Source: DASQFI01 sp035633215 (GTDB lineage: Bacteria; Acidobacteriota; Vicinamibacteria; Vicinamibacterales; SCN-69-37). From it: 64,000 nt of DNA. The DNA lies in NCBI GenBank assembly GCA_035633215.1, contig DASQFI010000045.1, forward strand, positions 164,828-228,827, written 5' to 3'. Positions within the stretch are counted from its first letter, which is position 1. Each line of letters starts with the position of its first letter. The position numbers and the translations under genes were made by a program. A model generated the notes under the pieces. It saw only the letters and a program-made list of their open reading frames with translations. It did no database searches and was not told the origin of the DNA. Positions 17,280 through 25,664 of the stretch are shown in pieces.

Positions 17280-18569
17280 GTGACCACCGACGAGACCGGG
17301 CGTGCCATTGACGCAGTCTGGAGAATCGAATCGCCCAGGCTGATTGCCGGCCTGACGCACATCGTGCGCGACGTCGGGCTGGCCGAGGATCTCGCGCACG
17401 ACGCCCTGGTCGCCGCGCTCGAACAGTGGCCCGCGTCGGGGGTGCCGCGCAATCCGGGCGCGTGGCTCATGGCAACGGCCAAGCATCGCGCCATCGATCA
17501 CTTCCGCCGGGGCAAGCTTCTCGAGCGCAAGCACGAAGAGATCGGATACGCGCTCGAGGCCGAGCAACAACGCGACGCTGCCCAGCTCGACGACGCGATC
17601 GACGATCCGGTCGGCGACGATCTCCTGCGCCTGGTCTTCATCGCCTGCCACCCGGTGCTGTCGACCGAGGCGCGGGTGGCGCTGACGCTGCGGCTGCTCG
17701 GGGGTCTCACGACCGACGAAATCGCGCGCGCGTTTCTCGTCTCCGAGCCGACCATTGCCCAGCGTATCGTCCGTGCCAAGCGGACATTGGCCGACAAGGG
17801 TGCGCAGTTCGAAGTGCCACGCGGCGCCGAGCTTGCCGCTCGCCTGTCGTCGGTGCTCGAGGTCATTTATCTCGTCTTCAACGAGGGCTACGCGGCGACC
17901 GCTGGCGACGACTGGATGCGCCCCGCGCTCTGCGAGGAGGCGCTCCGTCAGGGCCGGATCCTGGCCGAGCTGATGCCGGCGGAGGCCGAGGTCCACGGCC
18001 TGGTTGCGCTGATGGAAATCCAGGCGTCGCGCGCGCGGGCGCGGCTCGGACCTTCGGGCGAGCCCATTCTGCTCTTCGATCAGAATCGCGCGCTGTGGGA
18101 TCGCTTGTTGATTCGACGCGGACTCGACGCGCTGGCGCGTGCGGATCAGCTCGGCGGCACACCCAGGCCCTATGCGCTGCAGGCATCGATCGCCGCGTGC
18201 CACGCCCGGGCGCGCACGCCCGACGAGACGGACTGGGCGAGGATCGTGTCGCTCTACGAGGTACTGCTGACCCTGGCGCCGTCGCCCGTGGTCGAGTTGA
18301 ACCGTGCGGTGGCGGTCGCGATGGCCTCGGGGCCCGAGGCGGGATTGACGATCGTCGATCGGCTCAGGTCCGAGTCGGCGCTCGACGGCTACCACCTGTT
18401 GCCGAGCGTGCGCGGCGATCTCCTCGTCCGTCTCGGCCGTTTTGCCGACGCGCAGCCTGAATTCGAGCGCGCCGCCTCACTCACGCGCAACGCCCGCGAG
18501 CGGCAGTTGCTGCTCGATCGCGCCGCCGTGTGCGTGCGCGAATCCGCGGAGACGTCGCGCCGCGGGTAA
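17280..18569 (+). CDS. ECF42-type RNA polymerase sigma factor with C-terminal extension
   Basis: The product is 429 aa from a GTG start. Sigma region 2 (VGLAEDLAHDALVAALEQWP, then NPGAWLMATAKHRAIDHFRR) and region 4 (LTTDEIARAFLVSEPTIAQR) occupy about the first 180 residues. The remaining ~250 residues are the helical, TPR-like DUF6596 extension, with the group-typical segment IYLVFNEGY. No anti-sigma gene is present. In ECF42 proteins the extension itself is reported to control activity. The adjacent DGPF gene is the likely target. Confidence 0.88.
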   Translation: MTTDETGRAIDAVWRIESPRLIAGLTHIVRDVGLAEDLAHDALVAALEQWPASGVPRNPGAWLMATAKHRAIDHFRRGKLLERKHEEIGYALEAEQQRDAAQLDDAIDDPVGDDLLRLVFIACHPVLSTEARVALTLRLLGGLTTDEIARAFLVSEPTIAQRIVRAKRTLADKGAQFEVPRGAELAARLSSVLEVIYLVFNEGYAATAGDDWMRPALCEEALRQGRILAELMPAEAEVHGLVALMEIQASRARARLGPSGEPILLFDQNRALWDRLLIRRGLDALARADQLGGTPRPYALQASIAACHARARTPDETDWARIVSLYEVLLTLAPSPVVELNRAVAVAMASGPEAGLTIVDRLRSESALDGYHLLPSVRGDLLVRLGRFADAQPEFERAASLTRNARERQLLLDRAAVCVRESAETSRRG

Positions 18570-18605
18570 GGTGATGGCGGGCGGCGCTTGTCGGCGAGGC
18601 GATCC

Positions 18606-18737
18606 TCAGACGAGCCGCAATGTGATCAGGATCGTCGCCAGGCTCGCGAAGTAGTTCACGACCAGCGTGACGGTCAGAACCACGACGGTCTTGAGCAGTG
18701 CCTCGACTTCACGGCCTCGGTCAGGGCCTCGCCGCAT
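18606..18737 (-). CDS. 43-aa single-helix membrane peptide
   Basis: ATG at 18737 lies inside the end of the upstream HTH gene (17-bp overlap), so translation is probably coupled. The product has a charged N-terminus (MRRGPDRGREVEALLK) and then one uninterrupted hydrophobic helix from residue 17 to the end, with few charges. Composition and overlap favour a real gene over chance. Function is unknown; it may form a complex with the HTH membrane protein. Confidence 0.5.
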   Translation of the reverse strand: MRRGPDRGREVEALLKTVVVLTVTLVVNYFASLATILITLRLV

Positions 18738-19437
18738 GGGAGTGCGCGGACGCGTGTTCGGCCGACGGATCGATCTGGGACACCTCAGTGTCGCCGGCGA
18801 CTGGCGCGGCCGATCGTCGAACGAGATCGTTCAGCCAGTGCGGCATCAAGAACGCCCGTCGACGATGCCCCGAGCCGGGCTGCTCATTGTCGTGGGCATG
18901 CGAACCTCGGGCCAGCCACCACGACGCGAGGCTTCGTCCGAGACACGCGGTGCCGAGGGCGTAGTAGCCCAGGCCGACGGCACCGGTGGTGATCCACGGA
19001 TTCGCGCCCGTGAGCCGAGCGATCGCTGCGGCGATCAGCAGGACCGCGCCCGTGTCACCGGCGGCCGCAAGCACTCTCAGAAGAACCGTAGCGGCGCGGC
19101 GCGACTCAGGCTCCAGGGTCAATCGCATGCCTCCCGGTGCCGGGCCAGCCAAAGATGGGTCGAAGGTCGAACCGGGTTCGCGCGAGAGTCGTGAGAGTTC
19201 CGTCAGCAGCGGCTCAGGACGAATGCCGATGGCGTCCGCGTACGCGCGAAGAAACCCGCGCCGGAAAATGCCGCGCGGCAATTTCGACACGTCGCCGTTC
19301 TCGAGCGCGACGAGCAGCGAGCGTCTGATCTTGGTCGATTCGGCAATCGCTTCCAACGTGATCCCGCGCCGCTCTCGTTCGCTCCGCAGACTCCGACCAA
19401 AGGACGAGTCTCGAGTGAGCACGATTCTGTCGACCAT
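18721..19437 (-). CDS. RodZ-like HTH protein with two membrane helices
   Basis: From ATG 19437 the product is 238 aa. The N-terminal helix-turn-helix of the HTH_25/RodZ type is clear (SFGRSLRSERERRGITLEAI, then ALENGDVSKLPRGIF, then RGFLRAYADAIGI). It is followed by a linker, two hydrophobic helices (about 120-140 and 150-172), and a charged His/Ala-rich tail. RodZ links MreB to the cell wall, but the periplasmic domain is missing here, so a regulatory role is equally possible. It overlaps a 43-aa membrane peptide gene. Confidence 0.7.
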   Translation of the reverse strand: MVDRIVLTRDSSFGRSLRSERERRGITLEAIAESTKIRRSLLVALENGDVSKLPRGIFRRGFLRAYADAIGIRPEPLLTELSRLSREPGSTFDPSLAGPAPGGMRLTLEPESRRAATVLLRVLAAAGDTGAVLLIAAAIARLTGANPWITTGAVGLGYYALGTACLGRSLASWWLARGSHAHDNEQPGSGHRRRAFLMPHWLNDLVRRSAAPVAGDTEVSQIDPSAEHASAHSHAARP

Positions 19438-19500
19438 ATGCGCCGGGTCGAGTCGATGCAAGACGTATTTCGATGCGCGGACGGGTGGCCCGCCCGCGCC

Positions 19501-19785
19501 TCAGCCGGCTGAGCGCTCGAACCTGACGGTGTGGGCCAGCAGATTTGGCGTGGCGGTCCTGCTGGCTTGGGTCCACGAGCGAGCCTGCACCGATGGCGTG
19601 TTGTCTGCGTCTGCGTTCGCCCACCACCCGGGCTCTCGGCGCGCGGACTCAGGCAGCGCGAAGCCGAGCAGGTCTTCGATCTGAGCGAACGTCAGGACCA
19701 CGGTCTCTGCGAACCTCTTCTCGAGGTAGTTGTACAGGGACAGGTACTCAGCCGGTACGGGAAAGGATCGTGGCTTCGAACTCAT
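19501..19785 (-). CDS. Small conserved protein with LSFAQIE/WWAN motifs
   Basis: From ATG 19785, preceded by GGGAG, the product is 94 aa. It has a helix YLSLYNYLEKRF, then LTFAQIEDLLGFALPESAR and a W-W-A-N motif. I recognise this as the small family now called DUF7662, which lacks known function and is often found alone or near restriction-type genes. The C-terminal third is not conserved in pattern. Confidence 0.6.
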   Translation of the reverse strand: MSSKPRSFPVPAEYLSLYNYLEKRFAETVVLTFAQIEDLLGFALPESARREPGWWANADADNTPSVQARSWTQASRTATPNLLAHTVRFERSAG

Positions 19786-19878
19786 GAGGCTCCCTCTACC
19801 GTACACGATTGAACCGCCGCCAGCGTGTTCATAACGGCGCAGGCGCCCCAGGCTCTTGACAGAAACCCGCCAGATCGT

Positions 19879-19904
19879 AATACTGAACCGTATGGTTCAG
19901 TATT
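19879..19904. promoter_or_regulatory. Perfect palindromic operator over the ArsR start codon
   Basis: AATACTGAACC (19879-19889) and GGTTCAGTATT (19894-19904) are perfect 11-bp arms around a 4-bp centre. The ATG of the ArsR-type gene (19892-19894) lies at the centre. This is very probably the regulator's own operator, blocking both transcription and ribosome access when bound. Confidence 0.7.
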
Positions 19905-20230
19905 CGCCTCGGCTTGACGCGGCCTTCTCGGCCCTGTCCGACCCCATCCGCCGCGGCATCCTCGAGCACCTGGGCCGCAAGGATTCGTCGGTCAGCGACC
20001 TGGCGTCGAAGTTCGACATCACCCTCACCGGCCTGAAGAAACACGTGCAGGTCCTCGAACGGTCCGGGCTCGTGACCACGGAAAAGGTCGGGCGGGTGCG
20101 GACCTGCAGCCTGGGGCCGCGGCGGCTCGAGCACGAAGCCGACTGGATCGCCAACTACCGGCAAATGCTGGAAGCACGTTTTGACCGCCTCGGGGAGTTC
20201 CTCGAGCGCACGAAAGGATCATCGTCATGA
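19892..20230 (+). CDS. ArsR-family winged-helix repressor
   Basis: This 112-aa protein has the ArsR core: FSALSDPIRRGILEHLGR, then VSDLASKFDITLTGLKKHVQ as the recognition helix, then ERSGLVTTEKVGRVRTCSL as the wing. No metal-binding cysteine motif is seen, so it is of the type paired with SRPBCC proteins rather than a metal sensor. It shares ATGA with the downstream AHSA1 gene. A perfect palindrome covers its start. Confidence 0.9.
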   Translation: MVQYSPRLDAAFSALSDPIRRGILEHLGRKDSSVSDLASKFDITLTGLKKHVQVLERSGLVTTEKVGRVRTCSLGPRRLEHEADWIANYRQMLEARFDRLGEFLERTKGSSS

Positions 20231-20712
20231 GTCCCGCCGAAAAAACCACTGGCACGACCATCACCACCCCGACCGATCGCGAGATCCGCATCGAGCGCAT
20301 TTTCAACGCGCCCGTCGAGCGTGTGTGGAAAGCGTTCACGAATCCCACGCTCGTCGCGCAGTGGTGGGGCCGCGGCCACAAGCTGGTCATCGAGCGCATG
20401 GATGTCGAGCGCGGCGGCCACTGGCGGTTCGTGGAGCACGGACCCGAAGGGACGAACGGATTCGAGGGTCGATATCGCGAGGTCACGCCGCCGACGCGCA
20501 TCGTGCAGACGTTCGAATGGGACGGCATGCCGGGACACGTGGTCATTGAAACCGTCACGCTCGAGCCGCTGGCCGATGGCCGCTCGAAGGTCGTCAATAT
20601 CTCGCTCTTCCATACACGCGAGGAACGCGACGGCATGCTGAAGTCCGGGATGGAAGAGGGCCTCAACGAGAGCTATGCGGCGCTCGATCGTCTGCTCGCG
20701 AAGCTCGCGTGA
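20227..20712 (+). CDS. AHSA1/SRPBCC-domain protein
   Basis: The 161-aa product has the START-like fold pattern of the AHSA1 family: ERIFNAPVERVWKAFTNP, then WWGRGHK, then GFEGRYREVTPPTRIVQTFE and LEEGLNE-type C-terminal helix. These proteins bind small hydrophobic ligands. Coupling to an ArsR regulator is a recurrent arrangement; the ligand is unknown. Confidence 0.88.
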   Translation: MSPAEKTTGTTITTPTDREIRIERIFNAPVERVWKAFTNPTLVAQWWGRGHKLVIERMDVERGGHWRFVEHGPEGTNGFEGRYREVTPPTRIVQTFEWDGMPGHVVIETVTLEPLADGRSKVVNISLFHTREERDGMLKSGMEEGLNESYAALDRLLAKLA

Positions 20713-20793
20713 CCTACTTCCAGATGTGAAATACGTCGAGCAGTTGTACTGGGTGGTCGACGAATGAGGCCGAGCCTGTCGGCCGACCGCGCG

Positions 20794-23502
20794 TTACTCG
20801 CTGCGGAGCGCCTGGAGCGGGTCGATGTGGGCGGCCCGCCGCGCCGGGATCCAGGTCGCCAGCATCGCCACGCCAATGACGACACACGCGACGACAGCAG
20901 CCAGGCCCACGGTGCCGGCCGGTGGATCCTGGCCTCGTGACACGGCCATCAGGCGCACGACGATCACGCTGATCGTCAGACCCAGGAACAGTCCCACCAG
21001 GCTCAGCCGCAGTCCGCGAAACAGAAACATCCACACGACCCGCCGACGGTCCGCGCCGAGCGCGGTGCGAATGCCGATCTCCCGGACGCGCTGCCCGACC
21101 GCGAAGGCGACGACGGCATACAGGCCGATCGAAGACAGAAACAGCGCCAGGGCGCCGCTGCTCCCAATCGCGGTGATCACGTTCACGATGGAGCTTCGTT
21201 CGCTGGCCTCGATCGCGGCGAGCGTCGTGGCGCTCACGAGCGGCAGATCCGGCGCCTCGGCGTTGGCCGCGGAACGAATCGCGGGAAGGACCGGCTCGGC
21301 GGGGCCCTGCGTTCGAATCAGGAAATGGCCGGTGACGCGCACGTTGGGGACGAAGACGCGCTGGACGTCGCCGCTCCCGTCGACCTGCCCGGCCGGCGAG
21401 TCATCCACCACGCCAACCACGACGAACATGCCAGCGTTTCGCTGGCTGCGGCCCGAGCTGATGACGCGCCGGCCGATCGGATCGGCGGGGCCCCAGAGCC
21501 GTCGCGCCAGGCCCGCGCTGATCACCACTCCGCTGTTGTCAGCTTTGTCGGCCGCATTGAAGTCGCGGCCGCGAACGACCGGGAGTCCCATGAGGGGAAA
21601 ATAGCCAGTCGGCGCGGCGTGCGCCCGGATCATGACCGCCGGACCGGATTCCACCCCGGTCACCCGATCCGAAGGGTGCACCGCGAGCTCGAGGTAGTCC
21701 TCGCCATTCTCCTGCGGGACGACCGCCACCACGCCAGGCACCGCCGCAAATCGTGTCTGCAGGCGGCGCAGGCCTTCCTCGCGGTTCTGGTCGATGGATC
21801 CGTAACGCGGATTCGTGTTGAAGCGCACGTCGAGAATCCGATCGGCGAAGACCTGGGACGGGAGCCTGCGGAGATCGGCCCGCATTTCCAGGATCAGCGC
21901 GCCCATGCCGAGCAGCGCCGGCTGCGTAAACGCGATCTGCGCGACGACGAGTCCGGCCTGCAGCCGCGACCGAAGGGCCACGACCGCGCCGGTCGTATCC
22001 TTCAACACCTCCGAGAGCGCGAGACGCGTCGCATGCAACGCCGGCGAGAGGCCGAACACGATCCCGGTGGCCACGGCGATCCCGAACGTGAACACCAATC
22101 CGCGCCAGTCCAGCTGGATCTCCACGTCGGGAATGCTCGTGTCGAACAGCCTCAGGAGGAGCCAGATCACAAACAATCCGAGGGCGCCGGCGGCCAGCGC
22201 GAGCTGCACGCTCTCGGTCACGAGTTGTCGAATGATTCTTCGGCGGGGCGCGCCCAGCGCCAGGCGCAACGCCATTTCCCGGCGGCGCGCGACCGCGAGG
22301 CCCGCCAGCAGCGTCGTCACGTTCGTGCACGTGATCAACAGAATGAACACCGGGATCGACAGGCTCGCGACGCGACCGACTCCGTCCGGAGCCTCGCCCG
22401 ACGGCGGGAAGTAATTGCTGGCGAGCAGCTCCACGACGTCCGTCGAGAGATCGTGACGCCCCAGCCCACGTGTGCTCTGTTCCGCGGCCCGTGCCGCGAT
22501 CGCCTCGACCGTGGGCAATGTCTCACTGACCTGGATGCCCGGACGCAAACGCGCGACGAGACCGAAAGACGCCGCGTCGTAGCCGGTCAGTGTCGTCGCA
22601 GCAACGCGCTGCACGACTGGACGCGCGTTGAGGGGCAGCCAGACACGCACCTGCGAGCCACCCGTTCTCGCCCCGGCGAAGCGGCGCGGCGCCACTCCCA
22701 CGATCGTCACCGGCACGTCGTTCACTTTCAGGGTCCGGCCCAGCACGTCAGGCGCGCGATCGAAGTACCGTTCCCACACGACGTGGCTGATCACGGCCGC
22801 CAGCGCCGTCGCGGTGTCGCCGGCCGGGACAGCCGTGGGCAGACCCGCCCCCATGATCGGACGCACACCCAGCACCTGGAAGTAGTTGGGGGTCACGTAG
22901 GTCGCCGCGCCACTGTGCAGGCTCTCCTCGGTGCGACCCACATCCAGAACGACATCCGCCGAGCTCCACGCGGCCACGGCGGTGAACAGATTCTCCTGCG
23001 CCGCGTACTCGAGGTATTCGGGGTACGAGAATTCACGCCCGATCACATGGCCGGGCCACGTGTGCCGGTCGATGCCGCGAATGCGCACGGCCGATGAGTC
23101 GCGCGCCATGCCCGGCAGCGGACCGTTCACGAACGAGTACACGAGCAGAAAGAGCGCCGTGTTGAAGCCGATCCCGAGCGCCAGCACGACGATCATGGTC
23201 AGCGTCGAGAGGGGCTTGCGCCTGAAGTGACGGAAGCCAAAGCGAAGATCGGCGACGATCGATTCGATGCCGCGGGCGCCACGGGCGTCCCGCGCGTCTT
23301 CCTGAATGGCGCCCAGGGGACCGAACTCGAGCCGCGCGGCTCTCTTCGCGTCTTCCGCCCTCATACCACCGGCCAGGAGCCGTTCCGTGGCACGGGTCAG
23401 ATGCGCGGTCATTTCCTGCTGCATCTCGCGCTCGAGCCGCCGCCGGAACAGCAGCGAGCGGAGCCAGAGTCGGCATCGGGTCAGCAGGGGCGTTCCAGGC
23501 AT
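20794..23502 (-). CDS. ADOP-family ABC transporter permease (MacB/FtsX-like)
   Basis: This 902-aa protein has the ADOP order: a cytoplasmic prefix rich in charged helices (RRRLEREMQQEMTAHLTRA), a first membrane helix (TLTMIVVLALGIGFNTALF), a MacB-type periplasmic domain, an FtsX three-helix bundle (about 380-480), then a second periplasmic domain and a second FtsX bundle near the C-terminus (FAVGQRVREIGIRTALGA). No ATPase subunit is adjacent. It follows a PadR gene by 7 bp. Such genes are greatly expanded in Acidobacteriota; substrates are unknown. Confidence 0.88.
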   Translation of the reverse strand: MPGTPLLTRCRLWLRSLLFRRRLEREMQQEMTAHLTRATERLLAGGMRAEDAKRAARLEFGPLGAIQEDARDARGARGIESIVADLRFGFRHFRRKPLSTLTMIVVLALGIGFNTALFLLVYSFVNGPLPGMARDSSAVRIRGIDRHTWPGHVIGREFSYPEYLEYAAQENLFTAVAAWSSADVVLDVGRTEESLHSGAATYVTPNYFQVLGVRPIMGAGLPTAVPAGDTATALAAVISHVVWERYFDRAPDVLGRTLKVNDVPVTIVGVAPRRFAGARTGGSQVRVWLPLNARPVVQRVAATTLTGYDAASFGLVARLRPGIQVSETLPTVEAIAARAAEQSTRGLGRHDLSTDVVELLASNYFPPSGEAPDGVGRVASLSIPVFILLITCTNVTTLLAGLAVARRREMALRLALGAPRRRIIRQLVTESVQLALAAGALGLFVIWLLLRLFDTSIPDVEIQLDWRGLVFTFGIAVATGIVFGLSPALHATRLALSEVLKDTTGAVVALRSRLQAGLVVAQIAFTQPALLGMGALILEMRADLRRLPSQVFADRILDVRFNTNPRYGSIDQNREEGLRRLQTRFAAVPGVVAVVPQENGEDYLELAVHPSDRVTGVESGPAVMIRAHAAPTGYFPLMGLPVVRGRDFNAADKADNSGVVISAGLARRLWGPADPIGRRVISSGRSQRNAGMFVVVGVVDDSPAGQVDGSGDVQRVFVPNVRVTGHFLIRTQGPAEPVLPAIRSAANAEAPDLPLVSATTLAAIEASERSSIVNVITAIGSSGALALFLSSIGLYAVVAFAVGQRVREIGIRTALGADRRRVVWMFLFRGLRLSLVGLFLGLTISVIVVRLMAVSRGQDPPAGTVGLAAVVACVVIGVAMLATWIPARRAAHIDPLQALRSE

Positions 23503-23509
23503 CGGGCCC

Positions 23510-23842
23510 TCAGGTCACGCGCAAGATGGCGCTCAGCGCGCCGGAGAAGCGTTCCCACCCTTCCCGTTGATCGGCCAGGTGCCTGCGGCCCGATCGGGTC
23601 AGGGAGTACACCTTGGCGCGTCGGCCGTTGTCGGTCTCGTCCCACGTGGCGCGGATCAGCCCGCGCTGCTCCAGCCGGTACAACGCCGGATAGAGCGAGC
23701 CGGCGTTGACGTTGAGCACGTCCCGGCTCGTGGCCTGGATCCGCAACGTCAGGTCATAGCCGTTGGTGGGGTTTGCGTGCAGCAACTGCAGGACGATGAG
23801 GTCCAACGTTCCCTGCAGGAGCGGTGTGGTTGCTGACGGCAT
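23510..23842 (-). CDS. PadR-family repressor of the ADOP permease
   Basis: From ATG 23842 the product is 110 aa; an ATG 15 bp upstream is possible but would place the candidate operator inside the gene. The PadR winged helix is clear: LLQGTLDLIVLQLL, AGSLYPALYRLEQRGLI, then NGRRAKVYSLT. It heads the operon with the 902-aa permease and probably represses it. Confidence 0.9.
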   Translation of the reverse strand: MPSATTPLLQGTLDLIVLQLLHANPTNGYDLTLRIQATSRDVLNVNAGSLYPALYRLEQRGLIRATWDETDNGRRAKVYSLTRSGRRHLADQREGWERFSGALSAILRVT

Positions 23843-23847
23843 GACTC

Positions 23848-23893
23848 GCCTAGGCATCCTAGTGGAGAGAAGGCTAGCAGGCGGTTCCCTAGA
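23848..23893. promoter_or_regulatory. CTAG-rich candidate PadR operator
   Basis: The 46 bp upstream of the PadR start contain four CTAG tetramers, including GCCTAGGCATC and GGCTAGCAGG. CTAG is generally rare in bacteria. The second PadR gene at 28653 is preceded by duplicated GCCTAGGTAATC boxes, so GCCTAGG is probably the shared recognition core. Confidence 0.45.
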
Positions 23894-23942
23894 CAGTCAA
23901 GTGGTCGCGACGGGCACCGTTTCGACGAACCTGGCGCACGGA

Positions 23943-25592
23943 TCAGCGCTCCATCGTCAAGAGCGCCGCGTAGAGATCGATCGCGTACCAGAGATTCGCG
24001 ATCCGCAGGTTTTCGTTGGCGCCGTGCTGGTTGTTGTCGTGGTTGGCGACGGGAACGATCACGGCCGGCTTGCCGGCGAGATCGGTGAACAGATACAACG
24101 GCAGCGTGCCGCCCATGCCCGGCGCGATGAGCAGCGACTCGGCGCCAAACCGGCGCTCGGCCGCGCGTCCAGCAGCGGCCACGACCTGCCGCGCGAAGGG
24201 ATTCGCCATCGACGTTCGGGCCGCCGGCGCCGCGTCCGTCCCGCCGGTGACTTTGGCGATGCGCGGATACTTCAAACGCGTCGCCTGATCCGGATCGGTC
24301 GTGACCACGTGGAAGCCCTGACGCTCGATGTGCCGGACGATGAGCTCACGCATCTTCGCCGGATCGTTGCCCTTGACGAGCCGGATGCCGAGCGCCGCCG
24401 TCGCGGTCGCCGGAATCACGTTGCTCGCGAGCGCGCCCGTATTGCCGCTCGAGATGCCGCGGACGGTCAATGCCGGCAGGAGCAGGCGTTCGGCCAGCGA
24501 AGCGGGCTGCCCTTCCGTTGATGCGAGCCCCAGCTCGCGCTTGAGGGCGGCGTCGTAGTCGGGCATCGCCGCGAGCGCCGCCCGTTCCTCGGCGCCGATC
24601 GGATCCGCGGACTCGTACCACCCCGCGACGAGCACTTTGCCGCTCTCGTCTTTCATCGACGCCAGGAGGCGCGCGAGGACCTGCGGCGTGTCGGGTGCCC
24701 AGTTGCCGTAGTGACCGGAGTGCAACTCGCGCGTGGCACCGTAGACCGTGACGTCCAGTCCCATCGAGCCGCGCACCCCGAACGTGATTTGCGGCCGGCC
24801 GCTCTGGTGCACCGGGCCGTCGAAGAACAGCCAGATGTCTGGTGTTAACCGGGGGACTTCGTCCCGCCGGAGCCCCCTCGCGCCGTCGCTCGCGGGGGCC
24901 CCTCGCCCCGCTCCGCTCCGGCGGCTCACGTCGCTTCGCTCGTTCGCTCTATCGAGTTGCAACAGCCTGAGGTAGTCGCCGAGGTGCGGCGACCCCGCTT
25001 CCTCTTCGCCGTCCAGAAAGAACACGAGGTTCGACGTCGGTTGAATCTTGTGCTCGCGAAACGCGTGCAGCACGGTCAGGATCGCGGCAATCGGCGCCTT
25101 GTCGTCGCCAGCCGATCGCGCGTAGAGACGCCATTCAGGATCGATCGCCTCGCCGTCCCTGGGCATCGGCCGCGGCTTTCCTCCCGCCTCCATCGCGGCC
25201 GTGTAGAGCGTGGGCTCGAACGGCGGATGGGCCCAGGCCTTCGGATCGACCGGCTGACCGTCGTAGTGCACGTAGATGCCGAGCGTGCGCGTCGCGCCGG
25301 GGACGGTCAACGCGCCGTAGACGATCGGCGGCGCACCATTCTCCCGCAGCAGCTCCGAACGCACGCCTGCGGCCTGCAGCTGGTCGCGGATGTACGTTGC
25401 GGCCCGCTCGATGTCGGCCGTATCCCGCGCGCGATTGGGAAACGTCAGCAGCGTCGCGAAGTCGCGCAGGATGCGCGGGCCGTTGGCCTCGCGGTAGCGC
25501 GTGACGAGGTCGGGGCCGGACTGGGCAGTGAGGACTGCGGCCAGTGCGAGCACAATCGCGCCAGCCGCGGGCAAGCCGTCACGTCTTCGCAT
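23943..25592 (-). CDS. Secreted M20-family metallopeptidase with in-frame palindromic insertion
   Basis: From ATG 25592 the product is 549 aa with a signal peptide (AAGAIVLALAAVLTAQ); upstream starts exist at 25616 and 25646. Zinc-site motifs of the M20 clan are present: IYVHYDGQPVDP, SAGDDKAPI and FFLDGEEEAGSPH, plus the dimerisation domain. Between DYLRLLQ and LTPDIWLFFDGP lies an Arg/Ala/Gly-rich stretch of about 35 residues encoded by a palindromic DNA insert (24850-24954) with the frame kept. It is the last gene of a PadR-ADOP-peptidase operon (18-25 bp spacing), so it may share the transporter's substrate. Confidence 0.83.
   Translation of the reverse strand: MRRRDGLPAAGAIVLALAAVLTAQSGPDLVTRYREANGPRILRDFATLLTFPNRARDTADIERAATYIRDQLQAAGVRSELLRENGAPPIVYGALTVPGATRTLGIYVHYDGQPVDPKAWAHPPFEPTLYTAAMEAGGKPRPMPRDGEAIDPEWRLYARSAGDDKAPIAAILTVLHAFREHKIQPTSNLVFFLDGEEEAGSPHLGDYLRLLQLDRANERSDVSRRSGAGRGAPASDGARGLRRDEVPRLTPDIWLFFDGPVHQSGRPQITFGVRGSMGLDVTVYGATRELHSGHYGNWAPDTPQVLARLLASMKDESGKVLVAGWYESADPIGAEERAALAAMPDYDAALKRELGLASTEGQPASLAERLLLPALTVRGISSGNTGALASNVIPATATAALGIRLVKGNDPAKMRELIVRHIERQGFHVVTTDPDQATRLKYPRIAKVTGGTDAAPAARTSMANPFARQVVAAAGRAAERRFGAESLLIAPGMGGTLPLYLFTDLAGKPAVIVPVANHDNNQHGANENLRIANLWYAIDLYAALLTMER
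24850..24954. repeat. Palindromic GC-rich insert inside the M20 peptidase gene
   Basis: CCGCCGGAGC (24864-24873) and GCTCCGGCGG (24915-24924) are perfect 10-bp complements. Inside them CCCCCTCGCG and CGCGGGGGCC form a second near-perfect stem. GCTTCGCTCGTTCGCTC follows. The insert keeps the reading frame and has no counterpart in the usual M20 motif spacing. It resembles a coding palindromic element. Confidence 0.55.
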
Positions 25593-25664
25593 CGACCCGA
25601 TTATGCCAGCCTTCATACGGCTCGCCGCTCGCCCAGCTGAAAGCAAGGCGGCGGCGGGTTCCGC

